From positions 1-11,760 of the forward strand of contig JBBDJE010000061.1 in assembly GCA_040880065.1 (NCBI GenBank): 11,760 nucleotides of DNA, given 5' to 3'. The notes beneath the pieces were generated by a model. It did not search any database and had not been told where the DNA came from. It was given only the letters and a program-made list of their open reading frames with translations. Every line of letters starts with the position of its first letter. Position 1 is the stretch's first letter. Position numbers and translations under genes: made by a program. This document shows, one piece after another, positions 1 through 6,858 of the stretch. The DNA comes from Abyssibius sp040880065. Lineage in GTDB: Bacteria; Pseudomonadota; Alphaproteobacteria; Rhodobacterales; Rhodobacteraceae.

Positions 1-1
1 G

Positions 2-55
2 GTGAATGCGCTGGGCCGCGAAGCCCGCGAGATGGCCGACTCATTGGCAGATTGA
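2..55 (+). CDS. C-terminal end of an unidentified protein (partial)
   Basis: The reading frame is open from the left edge and ends at a TGA at 53-55. It gives the tail VNALGREAREMADSLAD, which is polar, charged and helix-like, as expected of a real protein end. Codon use is GC-rich like the neighbouring genes. A possible rightward terminator follows at 110-135, which supports a gene ending here. The tail is too short to name a family, and it could still be a chance open frame. Confidence 0.4.
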   Translation: MNALGREAREMADSLAD

Positions 56-109
56 CAATGCGCCGTGCTGGCCCCCACCAAGCGTCCTAGGGTGGATAAT
101 TAGGGGGAT

Positions 110-135
110 AAGGCGAAAACGCTTTCTATTTTTAT
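110..135 (+). terminator. Possible rho-independent terminator of the left-edge gene
   Basis: AAGGCG (110-115) and CGCTTT (120-125) form a 6-bp stem with one G-T pair around an AAAA loop. The rightward strand continues CTATTTTTAT, a fair T-tract. It lies 55 bases after the stop of the left-edge reading frame and before the oppositely oriented tRNA. The stem is short, so the call is tentative. Confidence 0.4.
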
Positions 136-137
136 GT

Positions 138-167
138 ATTAAAAACAAGCGCTTGCCTGATTTTAAT
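138..167 (-). terminator. Possible terminator downstream of tRNA-Thr
   Basis: Just past the tRNA 3' end, reading leftward, the perfect palindrome CAAGCGCTTG (146-155) is followed by TTTTTAATAC. An outer AT pairing, ATTAAAA with TTTTAAT (138-144 with 161-167), could extend the fold. The GC core can form only a 3-4 bp stem if it needs a four-base loop, so this is a weak terminator by sequence. Confidence 0.3.
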
Positions 168-242
168 GGTGCCGCTGAAGGGACTCGAACCCCCGACCCC
201 ATCATTACGAATGACGTGCTCTACCAGCTGAGCTACAGCGGC
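167..242 (-). tRNA. tRNA-Thr, anticodon CGT, CCA end encoded
   Basis: On the minus strand the 76 bases fold as a complete cloverleaf. The acceptor stem pairs GCCGCTG with CAGCGGC, followed by discriminator A and a genomically encoded CCA (167-169). The D arm is GCTC with GAGC, the anticodon stem is CGTCA with TGATG around the loop TTCGTAA, and the T loop is TTCGAGT. Loop positions 34-36 are CGT, which reads the ACG threonine codon. Like other tRNAs reading ANN codons, it should carry t6A at A37, which is made by the TsaD complex whose gene lies elsewhere in this window. Promoter-like boxes lie directly upstream at 252-280. Confidence 0.96.
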
Positions 243-251
243 GACGATTGG

Positions 252-280
252 TTTTTAGGGCATGCTGTGTGGTGGTGCAA
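252..280 (-). promoter_or_regulatory. Candidate sigma-70 promoter for tRNA-Thr
   Basis: On the minus strand TTGCAC (275-280) and TAAAAA (252-257) are separated by exactly 17 bases. The -10 box ends nine bases before the first tRNA base, so the primary transcript would have only a few extra 5' bases. The boxes lie entirely in the 41-bp gap after the hemY stop, which suggests the tRNA can be transcribed independently of the heme operon. Confidence 0.5.
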
Positions 281-283
281 GCC

Positions 284-1795
284 CTAGTATTGTGGGGGTT
301 GGGTGTTGGAGTCCGCATCGTCCTTTGGTGTAGTTTCGGCGGGGTCTGGCGCATCATCACCATCTGGCATGACCTCGCCATCAAGCGGGCTGGGCGCTTC
401 GTCAGTGTCATCCTGAAAGCTCTGACTCTTGGCCAAAAGGGCGAGCATGGAGGCTGAGAGCGCGGCGGTGCTGCCTTCGGGTGGCAGCGCCCAGTGCAGC
501 GTATCCAGCCCCTGACAATTTTCACATAGTGGCGCCCATTTGGCATGCAGATGGTTGCAGCTTTCACAGACCCATGCCTCGCCACGTGGTGCGGCCAGGG
601 CGCGGGCCAGCCATGCGCGCACCTCGTGCTCTTCGCCACCTTCGCCCTGCACAATTGCCGCCATAAGCGACAAAACCCGCCCGTTCGGACGCGTGCTTGC
701 AAGGTCACCCAGCGCGCGGCGGGCGGCCGGGAAATCTTCTGCCGCCAGGCATAGTTCGCAGGCCAGTATGCGGCTTTCGGAATGGTCGGGGTTAAGTTTG
801 AGCAAGGGCTGAAAGCGTAGCTGGCGCGCCTGCGCATCCGCGTCCTCGGCCAAACCATCCCACGCTGTCGCAAGGTCAGGATGGGGCTGTTGGCCCCAGG
901 CTTTGCGTAGCACGGCCTGGGCTGCGCGCATATTCCCGTCGCCCGCATGGACCTGTGCCGCCAGCACGGCGGCGGGCACAAGGCCCGGTGCAGCGCGGTT
1001 GGCAGAAAGCGCGTCGGCACGGGCGCGCGGGCCATCACCCGCGGCATGGGCCTTTATGGCATCACCAACCAGTAAAACCGCCTCGCGCCGTTTTGCGACA
1101 TCGCGCGGCAGTGTTGCCGATTTCACCTTATAGCGCAGCGTTTGGCGAGCGCCGCCCCAATGGCCAGCCTTGATCTGTAAATTAAACAGCGTGTCTTGCA
1201 TCAGCTTGTCACGCGGGCGCAGCGCGAAAGCGCGTTCGGCCAGCATTAGCGCAGCATCGGTATCATTTGCCGCCAGCCGCGCCTTCATCAGCCCGACAAT
1301 CCCCACATAGCGGGTAGATTTTTCGGCCAGCAGCACCTTGTAATGCTCTTGCGCGCCGCTGCTATCGCCCGAAAGTTCGGCGGCTTGTGCCGCCAGAATG
1401 CGGGTAAGCTCGGGTTTGGCGAGTAAGCGGTCGGCCTTGGCCGCCCGGGCCGTGGCGCGCGCGCCGTCGCCTGAGGCTAGCGCGATCATCCCATCCGAGA
1501 GCGCTGCATAGCCGCGCCGTTCGCGCGATTTATCAAAATAGCGGCTGAGCGCGGTTTCATCGCCGGTTAAAAAGCGCAGCACGGCCAGCACCAGCCCGAC
1601 AAGCCTAATGACGAGCCAGAAGGCTGCAAACAGCACTAAAAGCGCGATGAGAAAGGCCAGCGGCGTAAGCTCGCGTTCGCGCCCTGCAAAGGCGAAGGTG
1701 ATTACGCCGGGCGTGTCTTGCACATAGGCGGCACCCCATGCGAGCGCGGCGGCAATGGCCACGAACAGCGCCATTTTGATGATGGACCAGATCAT
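284..1795 (-). CDS. hemY: HemY-like heme biosynthesis membrane protein with TPR region and C-terminal four-Cys ribbon
   Basis: This is a 503-residue protein of the HemY/COG3898 family, a membrane-bound TPR protein of uncertain role encoded beside heme genes. It is not the protoporphyrinogen oxidase that shares the HemY name. Two hydrophobic segments lie at about residues 4-24 and 44-72. A long alanine-rich helical TPR-like region covers roughly 95-405. Near the end is a CxxC-x10-CxxC motif (C410, C413, C424, C427) that looks like a rubredoxin-type zinc ribbon, followed by an acidic, low-complexity tail rich in D, P and T. I chose the ATG at 1795 because it gives the usual hydrophobic start MIWSIIK and overlaps the mic60 stop as ATGA. 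The frame is open for 27 more codons upstream, but those lie inside mic60. The overlap implies translational coupling. Confidence 0.9.
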   Translation of the reverse strand: MIWSIIKMALFVAIAAALAWGAAYVQDTPGVITFAFAGRERELTPLAFLIALLVLFAAFWLVIRLVGLVLAVLRFLTGDETALSRYFDKSRERRGYAALSDGMIALASGDGARATARAAKADRLLAKPELTRILAAQAAELSGDSSGAQEHYKVLLAEKSTRYVGIVGLMKARLAANDTDAALMLAERAFALRPRDKLMQDTLFNLQIKAGHWGGARQTLRYKVKSATLPRDVAKRREAVLLVGDAIKAHAAGDGPRARADALSANRAAPGLVPAAVLAAQVHAGDGNMRAAQAVLRKAWGQQPHPDLATAWDGLAEDADAQARQLRFQPLLKLNPDHSESRILACELCLAAEDFPAARRALGDLASTRPNGRVLSLMAAIVQGEGGEEHEVRAWLARALAAPRGEAWVCESCNHLHAKWAPLCENCQGLDTLHWALPPEGSTAALSASMLALLAKSQSFQDDTDEAPSPLDGEVMPDGDDAPDPAETTPKDDADSNTQPPQY

Positions 1796-3027
1796 TGTGC
1801 GCGCTCCAACAGGGTGGATTTGAGCGTGCCATAGCCCGCAAGAACCGCCTGGCGCTGCGCGGCCATGTCCATCCATGAAGCAAACACCGATTGCGCATGC
1901 TCGGGCAGGGTTTGCATTTCAACAATCGCGCCAGCAAGGTCATCGGTGCGCAAGGCGGCCTCCGCGCGGCTGAGTATGGCATCGACATTATCGCCCTGCT
2001 GCGAAGTTAGCGAGCGGCTGGCGACCTGCGATTCCAGGAACGCGCCAAACTGGCCAAGCGTGGAGTCTGCTCCGCTACGGCGGATGTCGATGCGAATCGC
2101 TTCATGGGCGAGGTTTGGGAAACCGGCCAGCAAGTCTGAGGTGCTGGACACGCCCGTCGCGGCCTGTGCATCAAGTGCTGCAGGAACTTCAGCGCGCTGT
2201 GTCGCTTTCAGCCAATTAAGTGTGCCGGCATAGGGCAGGCCATCGGCCAAAGCGGCTTCAAGCGCGATCAGCGCGGCTTGCAACTCGGAGCTGGCACGCG
2301 CCGCTGTGGCATCGGCAATGGCGGTTTCGGCCTCGGCGTGAATTTCGGCGGTAATGGCATCCATCCGCGCCGCCTGTTCGGCAAGCTGTGCATCAAGGTC
2401 GGCGATACGGCTGCGCAGCGCCTCGATCGTAGCACCATAGGCCGTAATGTCGGCAGCGGCCTGACTGTCAAGCGCCATGCCGGCGGTGACAAGGTCGCGC
2501 AACTGGGTTTCAAGCCGCGCTGTCATCGCCTCGACGGCCTCAATGCGTGATTCGGCAAGCGCAATACGGTCATCAAGGTCAGCGGGCAGGGCTTCAAGCG
2601 CGGTCATCTTTTCGTTGAGCGCGGCGATTTCAGTTGCCATGCTGGCCAGATCAGGCGCTGCGGCAATGCGTGCATCAATCGCGTCGGCATCGATTTGCGG
2701 TGCCTGGGCGGCAAGGCGGGTTTCAAACGTGCTGCGAAGTTCGGCCACCTGCTCTTCGGCAAGGCTTGCCCCGGGTGTGAACCAGCGCGCCACGGCACCC
2801 ATGCCGCTGGGCAGATTGGGCGCAACGCGCGGACCAATCCAGAGCGCAAGCGCCCCGCCTACCACCAAAATGGCAAGAATTTGCAAACTGCGCGCCGCAA
2901 GCGATACATGATGCTCGTCATGCTCGCTTTCCTCGTCGTCGATGTCATGATGTTCAAGCTCATGAACGTCATCGGCCTCGATAACCGCATCTTTTACGGG
3001 TTTGCTGGATTCGTCGCTTCCGCTCAT
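1792..3027 (-). CDS. Alphaproteobacterial Mic60/mitofilin family protein
   Basis: This 411-residue protein has the mitofilin layout. There is a cytoplasmic N-terminal tail (1-43) very rich in D, E and H, one transmembrane segment at about 46-64, a long Ala/Glu/Asp-rich predicted coiled coil at about 88-260, and a conserved helical C-terminal domain at about 265-411. Mic60 homologues in alphaproteobacteria are inner-membrane proteins that shape intracytoplasmic membranes and contact the outer membrane; mitochondrial Mic60 builds crista junctions. In this bacterial class the gene is typically found among heme genes, as here between hemD and hemY. The ATG at 3027 has an AAGG ribosome-binding site upstream. 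The stop overlaps the hemY start by four bases. A 110-bp gap from hemD holds a weak promoter candidate. The family call rests on architecture plus context. Confidence 0.87.
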   Translation of the reverse strand: MSGSDESSKPVKDAVIEADDVHELEHHDIDDEESEHDEHHVSLAARSLQILAILVVGGALALWIGPRVAPNLPSGMGAVARWFTPGASLAEEQVAELRSTFETRLAAQAPQIDADAIDARIAAAPDLASMATEIAALNEKMTALEALPADLDDRIALAESRIEAVEAMTARLETQLRDLVTAGMALDSQAAADITAYGATIEALRSRIADLDAQLAEQAARMDAITAEIHAEAETAIADATAARASSELQAALIALEAALADGLPYAGTLNWLKATQRAEVPAALDAQAATGVSSTSDLLAGFPNLAHEAIRIDIRRSGADSTLGQFGAFLESQVASRSLTSQQGDNVDAILSRAEAALRTDDLAGAIVEMQTLPEHAQSVFASWMDMAAQRQAVLAGYGTLKSTLLERAQ

Positions 3028-3081
3028 TGCGCGCCTTTACAAATACAAATCGGGTCGGGCACAAAAGTGCCGGTTTGTGCG

Positions 3082-3110
3082 AGTTTAGGGGTAAGGCGGC
3101 GTTGCAACAA
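3082..3110 (-). promoter_or_regulatory. Weak candidate promoter for mic60-hemY
   Basis: On the minus strand TTGTTG (3105-3110) and TAAACT (3082-3087) are 17 bases apart in the 110-bp hemD-mic60 gap. The match to sigma-70 boxes is moderate (3/6 and 4/6). A 5-bp hairpin, GGCAC-AAAA-GTGCC at 3058-3071, would lie in the leader. An internal promoter would let the two membrane proteins be made independently of hemCD. Confidence 0.28.
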
Positions 3111-3122
3111 GGCGGCGCTTGG

Positions 3123-3141
3123 CTGAAAATGCTGTTTTCAG
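3123..3141 (-). repeat. Inverted repeat spanning the hemD stop codon
   Basis: CTGAAAA and TTTTCAG form a perfect 7-bp inverted repeat around a 5-base centre. The hemD TGA (3138-3140) lies inside one arm. Reading leftward no T-tract follows, so it does not look like a standard intrinsic terminator. It could be a pause, processing or partial-termination site between hemD and mic60. Confidence 0.4.
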
Positions 3142-3833
3142 TGCGCTTGGCCTGTGCTTGCGCCGATAATTGCCAATAGCGCCGCAGCACTCGGTGTGGC
3201 GGCAACTGCGCATGGGCCAAGGCTTCGCGCCGCATCTGCCACGTTTTGCGAGATACAAAAGCAACGCAGCGGCGGACAATTTACCACGGAATCGGCCAAA
3301 AGCCGGGCAGAGCGGGGCGAAAACAACGCAACGGCGTCAATTTCACCCGCACCAAGCGCCTGTTTTGTAGCAGCGTCCAAAGCAAGGGCCTGCTGGTCGT
3401 AAATCACATGGCTTTGCACGCTATGGCCGCTACCTAAAAGCGCCTGTGCCAAATCGCCGCTGACATGTTTGCCATGCAGATAGAGCAGGTTTTGCGCGGG
3501 GTGTGCGGCAAGCAACGCCGCAAGGCTTTGCAGATCGCCTTGTGCAGATCGGGGTGCCGAATGGGCGGTCAAACCGAAGCTTTGCGCCACTTGCGCCGTG
3601 GCCGGACCTACGCAAAAGGCAGGTAAATCGCGCGCGCCCCAGCGCTGAGCAAAACTGCGCACTGCGTTTTGCGAGGTGAAAACAAGTGCATCGGCTGTGG
3701 TAAAATCGGGTTCGGCGGGCAGGTCAACCATATCCTGCATGGGCGCAATACGGGCGCGCCAGCCATCCGGCAGGGTTGCAGCAAAGGCCTGCGCATCGGC
3801 CAAAGGCCGGGTCAAAAGCAGGGTTCTAGTCAA
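3138..3833 (-). CDS. hemD: Uroporphyrinogen-III synthase HemD, TTG start
   Basis: HemD cyclises hydroxymethylbilane, the product of HemC, to uroporphyrinogen III with inversion of ring D, in the cytoplasm. The 231-residue length is normal for the family. Recognisable pieces are the opening TLLLTRPLADA, VFTSQNAVRSFA at 51-62, CVGPATA at 74-80 and FSPRSARLL at 171-179. The start is a TTG (3831-3833) that overlaps the last codons and stop of hemC by eight bases. The first in-frame ATG is at residue 32, which would delete the conserved first strand, so TTG is the sensible start. No clear Shine-Dalgarno sequence precedes it, so translation probably depends on ribosomes finishing hemC. Sequence divergence is typical of this poorly conserved family. 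Confidence 0.9.
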   Translation of the reverse strand: MTRTLLLTRPLADAQAFAATLPDGWRARIAPMQDMVDLPAEPDFTTADALVFTSQNAVRSFAQRWGARDLPAFCVGPATAQVAQSFGLTAHSAPRSAQGDLQSLAALLAAHPAQNLLYLHGKHVSGDLAQALLGSGHSVQSHVIYDQQALALDAATKQALGAGEIDAVALFSPRSARLLADSVVNCPPLRCFCISQNVADAARSLGPCAVAATPSAAALLAIIGASTGQAH

Positions 3834-4758
3834 GGAAGCCCGGCCCGGCCCGGGTTTTCAGCTCTTGGCCCGCAGCCGCCCCCATGGCGGCGGCATCATC
3901 GGGCGCACAATCCCACATGCCCGCATGGCGTATGCTACCATCGGGGCGCAAAATTTCACCGCGAAGCTGTAGCCTGTCACCCGCACGCTCGGCAAGTGCG
4001 GCAATCGGTGTGCGGCAAGACCCGTCGAGCGCCGCCAAAAACGCCCGCTCGGCGGCCAGTTGCAGCCGGGTTTCGGCATGGTCGAGCGGCGCAAGCAGGG
4101 TGGAAACAGGCTCATCGCCAATACGCTGTTCAATGCCGATTGCGCCTTGGGCGACGGCGGGCAGCATATCGTCGGCCTCAATCGGGTTGGCGATGCCCGC
4201 CATCCCAAGCCGGTTCAACCCGGCGCAGGCCAGAAATGTGGCAAGGGCCACGCCCTCATCGAGCTTGCGCAGGCGCGTTTGCACATTGCCGCGAAACTCG
4301 ACCACGCGCAGATCGGGGCGCCGGGCCAAGAGTTGCGCGCGCCGCCGCAAGCTGGAAGACCCGACGACCGCACCCTCCGGCAATTCGGCAATGCTGCCAA
4401 ACCGCCGCGAAATAAACGCATCGCGCATATCTTCGCGCGGCAAATAGGTGCAAAGCGCCAGCCCGTCCGGCAAAACCGTGGGCATGTCCTTCATCGAATG
4501 CACTGCAATGTCGATGCTGCCATCAAGCAAGGCGTCTTCAATTTCCTTGGTAAACAGCCCCTTGCCGCCAATTTCGCTGAGCGCACGGTCTTGCACAGTG
4601 TCGCCGGTGGTCTTGATGACCACGATTTCAAACTGCCCGGCCACCATGCCATGCGCGGCCATAAGCCGGTCGCGGGTTTCATGGGCCTGCGCCAAGGCCA
4701 GCGGGCTGCCGCGTGTGCCGATTTTCAAAAGCTTGGTCGTGTTGTATTGAATGCCCAT
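3826..4758 (-). CDS. hemC: Hydroxymethylbilane synthase (porphobilinogen deaminase) HemC
   Basis: HemC joins four porphobilinogen units into hydroxymethylbilane, the step before HemD. The 310-residue protein has the N-terminal LKIGTRGSPLALAQA, the substrate-contact region HSMKDMPT with the catalytic Asp at 91, GSSSLRRRAQL at 133-143, and the dipyrromethane cofactor cysteine in LDGSCRTPIA (C248). The ATG at 4758 puts the conserved LKIGTRGSP eleven residues in, as is usual; the frame is open further upstream but runs into tsaD on the other strand. It is first gene of the leftward hem run and faces tsaD across 52 bp. No ribosome-binding site is evident before the ATG. Confidence 0.96.
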   Translation of the reverse strand: MGIQYNTTKLLKIGTRGSPLALAQAHETRDRLMAAHGMVAGQFEIVVIKTTGDTVQDRALSEIGGKGLFTKEIEDALLDGSIDIAVHSMKDMPTVLPDGLALCTYLPREDMRDAFISRRFGSIAELPEGAVVGSSSLRRRAQLLARRPDLRVVEFRGNVQTRLRKLDEGVALATFLACAGLNRLGMAGIANPIEADDMLPAVAQGAIGIEQRIGDEPVSTLLAPLDHAETRLQLAAERAFLAALDGSCRTPIAALAERAGDRLQLRGEILRPDGSIRHAGMWDCAPDDAAAMGAAAGQELKTRAGPGFLD

Positions 4759-4765
4759 AGGCTGG

Positions 4766-4794
4766 GTGTTACCCCGATAGTGACTTTGGTGCAA
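4766..4794 (-). promoter_or_regulatory. Candidate hemC promoter, possibly giving a leaderless mRNA
   Basis: On the minus strand TTGCAC (4789-4794) and TAACAC (4766-4771) are 17 bases apart in the 52-bp hemC-tsaD gap. The hemC ATG begins seven bases after the -10 box, where transcription would be expected to start. This fits the lack of a ribosome-binding site. The -10 match is only moderate (3/6). Confidence 0.33.
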
Positions 4795-4810
4795 TTGCCG
4801 GAATGACCGC

Positions 4811-5893
4811 ATGGCAGAACAGATCATCCTTGGCATTGAAAGCTCGTGCGATGACACGGCCGCTGCACTTGTGCGCGGCGATGGCACGGTGCTGGCCAGC
4901 ATTGTCATGGGGCAAAACGCCCTGCATGAAGGCTTTGGCGGCGTTGTTCCGGAAATTGCCGCCCGCGCCCACGCAGAACGGCTGGACCTTGCTACCATTG
5001 CCGCATTGAAAGAAGCGGGGCTATCGCTGGACGATGTTGATGCGCTTGCCGTAACCGCCGGGCCGGGGCTGATTGGCGGCGTGCTTTCGGGCGTGATGTT
5101 TGCCAAAGGGCTGGCAGCGGCATCGGGCAAACCGCTGGTTGCGGTGAACCATCTGGCTGGCCATGCACTCACCCCGCGCCTGACCCACCGGCTTGGCTAT
5201 CCATACCTGATGCTGCTGGTATCTGGCGGTCATTGCCAGTTTATTGCCGTTGAGGGCCCCGAGATGTTCCACCGTCTGGGCGGCACTATTGATGATGCCC
5301 CCGGCGAGGCGTTTGACAAGGTCGCCCGTCTGCTGGGCCTTGGCTATCCCGGCGGGCCTTTGGTTGAAGCTGCGGCTAAAGTAGGCGATGCCACCCGCTT
5401 CAAGCTACCCCGCCCGCTGGCCGAACGTGCGGGCTGCGATATGTCGTTTTCCGGCCTGAAAACCGCAGTGCGGCGGCTGCGCGAAAAGCTGGAGGTTGCG
5501 CAAGGCGGGCTATATTCGCAAGACATCGCCGATATTTGCGCGGGCTTTCAGGCGGCGGTGGCCGATAGTCTGGCCGGCAAAACCCGCGCCGCCTTGCAAG
5601 ATTTTGAACAGCGATTTGGTAGTGCGAAACGGCTGGCCGTAGCTGGTGGTGTTGCCGCCAACGCGACAATTCGCGCAGCGATTGGCACGGTTGCCGCCGA
5701 AATAGGCGCGCGCCTTGTGCTGCCGCCCATGGGGCTCTGCACCGACAATGCCGCGATGATTGCATGGGCAGGCCACGAGCAACTGGCCCTGCGCGGCCCC
5801 GATGGTCTGGCGTTTTCCGCCCGTCCGCGCTGGCCACTTGACGCAGCCGCCACCCCGATGTTGGGTTATGGCAAAAAGGGGCCAAAAGCATGA
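4811..5893 (+). CDS. tsaD: tRNA N6-threonylcarbamoyladenosine (t6A37) transferase TsaD
   Basis: TsaD transfers the threonylcarbamoyl group from threonylcarbamoyl-AMP to A37 of tRNAs that read ANN codons, working with TsaB and TsaE. The 360-residue ASKHA-fold protein has the opening LGIESSCDDTAAAL, the metal-binding NHLAGH with H114 and H118, SGGH at 138-141, GGVAANATIR at 279-288, and TDNAAMIA at 311-318, whose Asp is the further metal ligand. The length is normal. It begins a rightward run, divergent from hemC, and overlaps gpsA by four bases (ATGA). An ATG at 4803 lies in another frame and is not the start. The ribosome-binding site is weak. Confidence 0.97.
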   Translation: MAEQIILGIESSCDDTAAALVRGDGTVLASIVMGQNALHEGFGGVVPEIAARAHAERLDLATIAALKEAGLSLDDVDALAVTAGPGLIGGVLSGVMFAKGLAAASGKPLVAVNHLAGHALTPRLTHRLGYPYLMLLVSGGHCQFIAVEGPEMFHRLGGTIDDAPGEAFDKVARLLGLGYPGGPLVEAAAKVGDATRFKLPRPLAERAGCDMSFSGLKTAVRRLREKLEVAQGGLYSQDIADICAGFQAAVADSLAGKTRAALQDFEQRFGSAKRLAVAGGVAANATIRAAIGTVAAEIGARLVLPPMGLCTDNAAMIAWAGHEQLALRGPDGLAFSARPRWPLDAAATPMLGYGKKGPKA

Positions 5894-6858
5894 GCATCGG
5901 GGTTATCGGCGCAGGAGCATTCGGCACAGCGCTTGCCGTCGCCATGGCGCGCGGCGGGGCAAATGTGCTGCTTTGGGGCCGAAATGCCGCAGCGATGGCC
6001 GATATGGCACAGGCGCGTGAAAATGCCCGCTACCTCAACGGCATAGGTTTGCCCGCAAACCTGAAACCAACCGCCGCATTGGCCGACCTTGCCCAAATGC
6101 AGGCCATTTTGCTTACGCTCCCCGCCCAGCAAACCGATGGCTTCCTAGCCGAGCAGGTGCGTGCCCTGCCCAACGCCCCGCTTGTTCTCTGCGCCAAAGG
6201 GATTGATGCTAGGCATTTCGCCACCCAAACCGACATTGCCGCGCGCCACAGCCAAGCCCCGCTCGCGGTGCTTACCGGGCCGGGATTTGCACATGAAATC
6301 GCCCGCGGCCTGCCCGCCGCTCTTGTGTTGGCCTGCGAAAATGCTGCGCTGGGCCAAGCCCTGCAAACCTTGCTTTCAACCGACAGGCTGCGCCTTTACC
6401 TGTCGTCCGATCCGACCGGCGCACAGCTTGGCGGTGCGCTTAAAAACGTTGTGGCCATCGCCGCGGGCATGGCCATTGGTGCCGGCCTTGGTGAAAGCGC
6501 GCGCGCCGGCCTTGTAACGCGCGGCTTCGCCGAAATGCGCCGCCTTGGCGTAGCACTTGGTGCCGAGGCTGAAACCTTTGCCGGGCTTTCGGGCCTTGGC
6601 GACCTTATGCTCACCTGCGCCTCGGCCCAATCGCGCAATTTTGCGGCCGGTTTGGCACTTGGCCAGGGCCAGCCGCGTCCGCCGGGCAAAACCCAGGAAG
6701 GTGTTGCCACAGCGCGGGCGGCCGTGGCGCTTGGGGCTAAATGCGGTGTTGAAATGCCTATCGCAGCAGCGGTCGCCGCTGTGCTAGAAGGGCAGTTGAA
6801 CATCTCCGGCGCGATGAGCGGATTGCTCGCGCGCCCACTTAAATCAAGCGAGGCGTGA
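5890..6858 (+). CDS. gpsA: NAD(P)-dependent glycerol-3-phosphate dehydrogenase GpsA
   Basis: GpsA reduces dihydroxyacetone phosphate to sn-glycerol-3-phosphate, the backbone for phospholipid synthesis, in the cytoplasm. The 322-residue protein shows the Rossmann motif GAGAFGTALA at 7-16, CAKG at 101-104, GPGFAHEIA at 130-138, and the catalytic lysine in LKNVVAIAAG (K185). It also has TRGFAEM with R210, GLGDLMLTC at 235-243 and SRNFAAG at 248-254. The start overlaps the tsaD stop as ATGA, pointing to translational coupling. The stop TGA directly abuts the ATG of the EVE gene, so all three are probably on one mRNA. GPGF in place of the more common GPSF is a minor variation. Confidence 0.97.
   Translation: MSIGVIGAGAFGTALAVAMARGGANVLLWGRNAAAMADMAQARENARYLNGIGLPANLKPTAALADLAQMQAILLTLPAQQTDGFLAEQVRALPNAPLVLCAKGIDARHFATQTDIAARHSQAPLAVLTGPGFAHEIARGLPAALVLACENAALGQALQTLLSTDRLRLYLSSDPTGAQLGGALKNVVAIAAGMAIGAGLGESARAGLVTRGFAEMRRLGVALGAEAETFAGLSGLGDLMLTCASAQSRNFAAGLALGQGQPRPPGKTQEGVATARAAVALGAKCGVEMPIAAAVAAVLEGQLNISGAMSGLLARPLKSSEA

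Noticed and set aside
205..1047. 280-codon leftward frame overlapping hemY and running into the tRNA
   Set aside because: It is out of frame with hemY, rich in R, P, C and W, and ends inside the tRNA gene, so it is not a credible protein.
4060..4806. 248-codon rightward frame opposite hemC
   Set aside because: It is a shadow of hemC, whose catalytic Asp and cofactor Cys are intact in the other strand's frame.
167..5893. Functional clustering of tRNA-Thr(CGT) with tsaD, which modifies it
   Set aside because: The two are separated by the four-gene hem run and lie in different transcripts. TsaD acts on all ANN-decoding tRNAs, so the proximity is probably coincidence.
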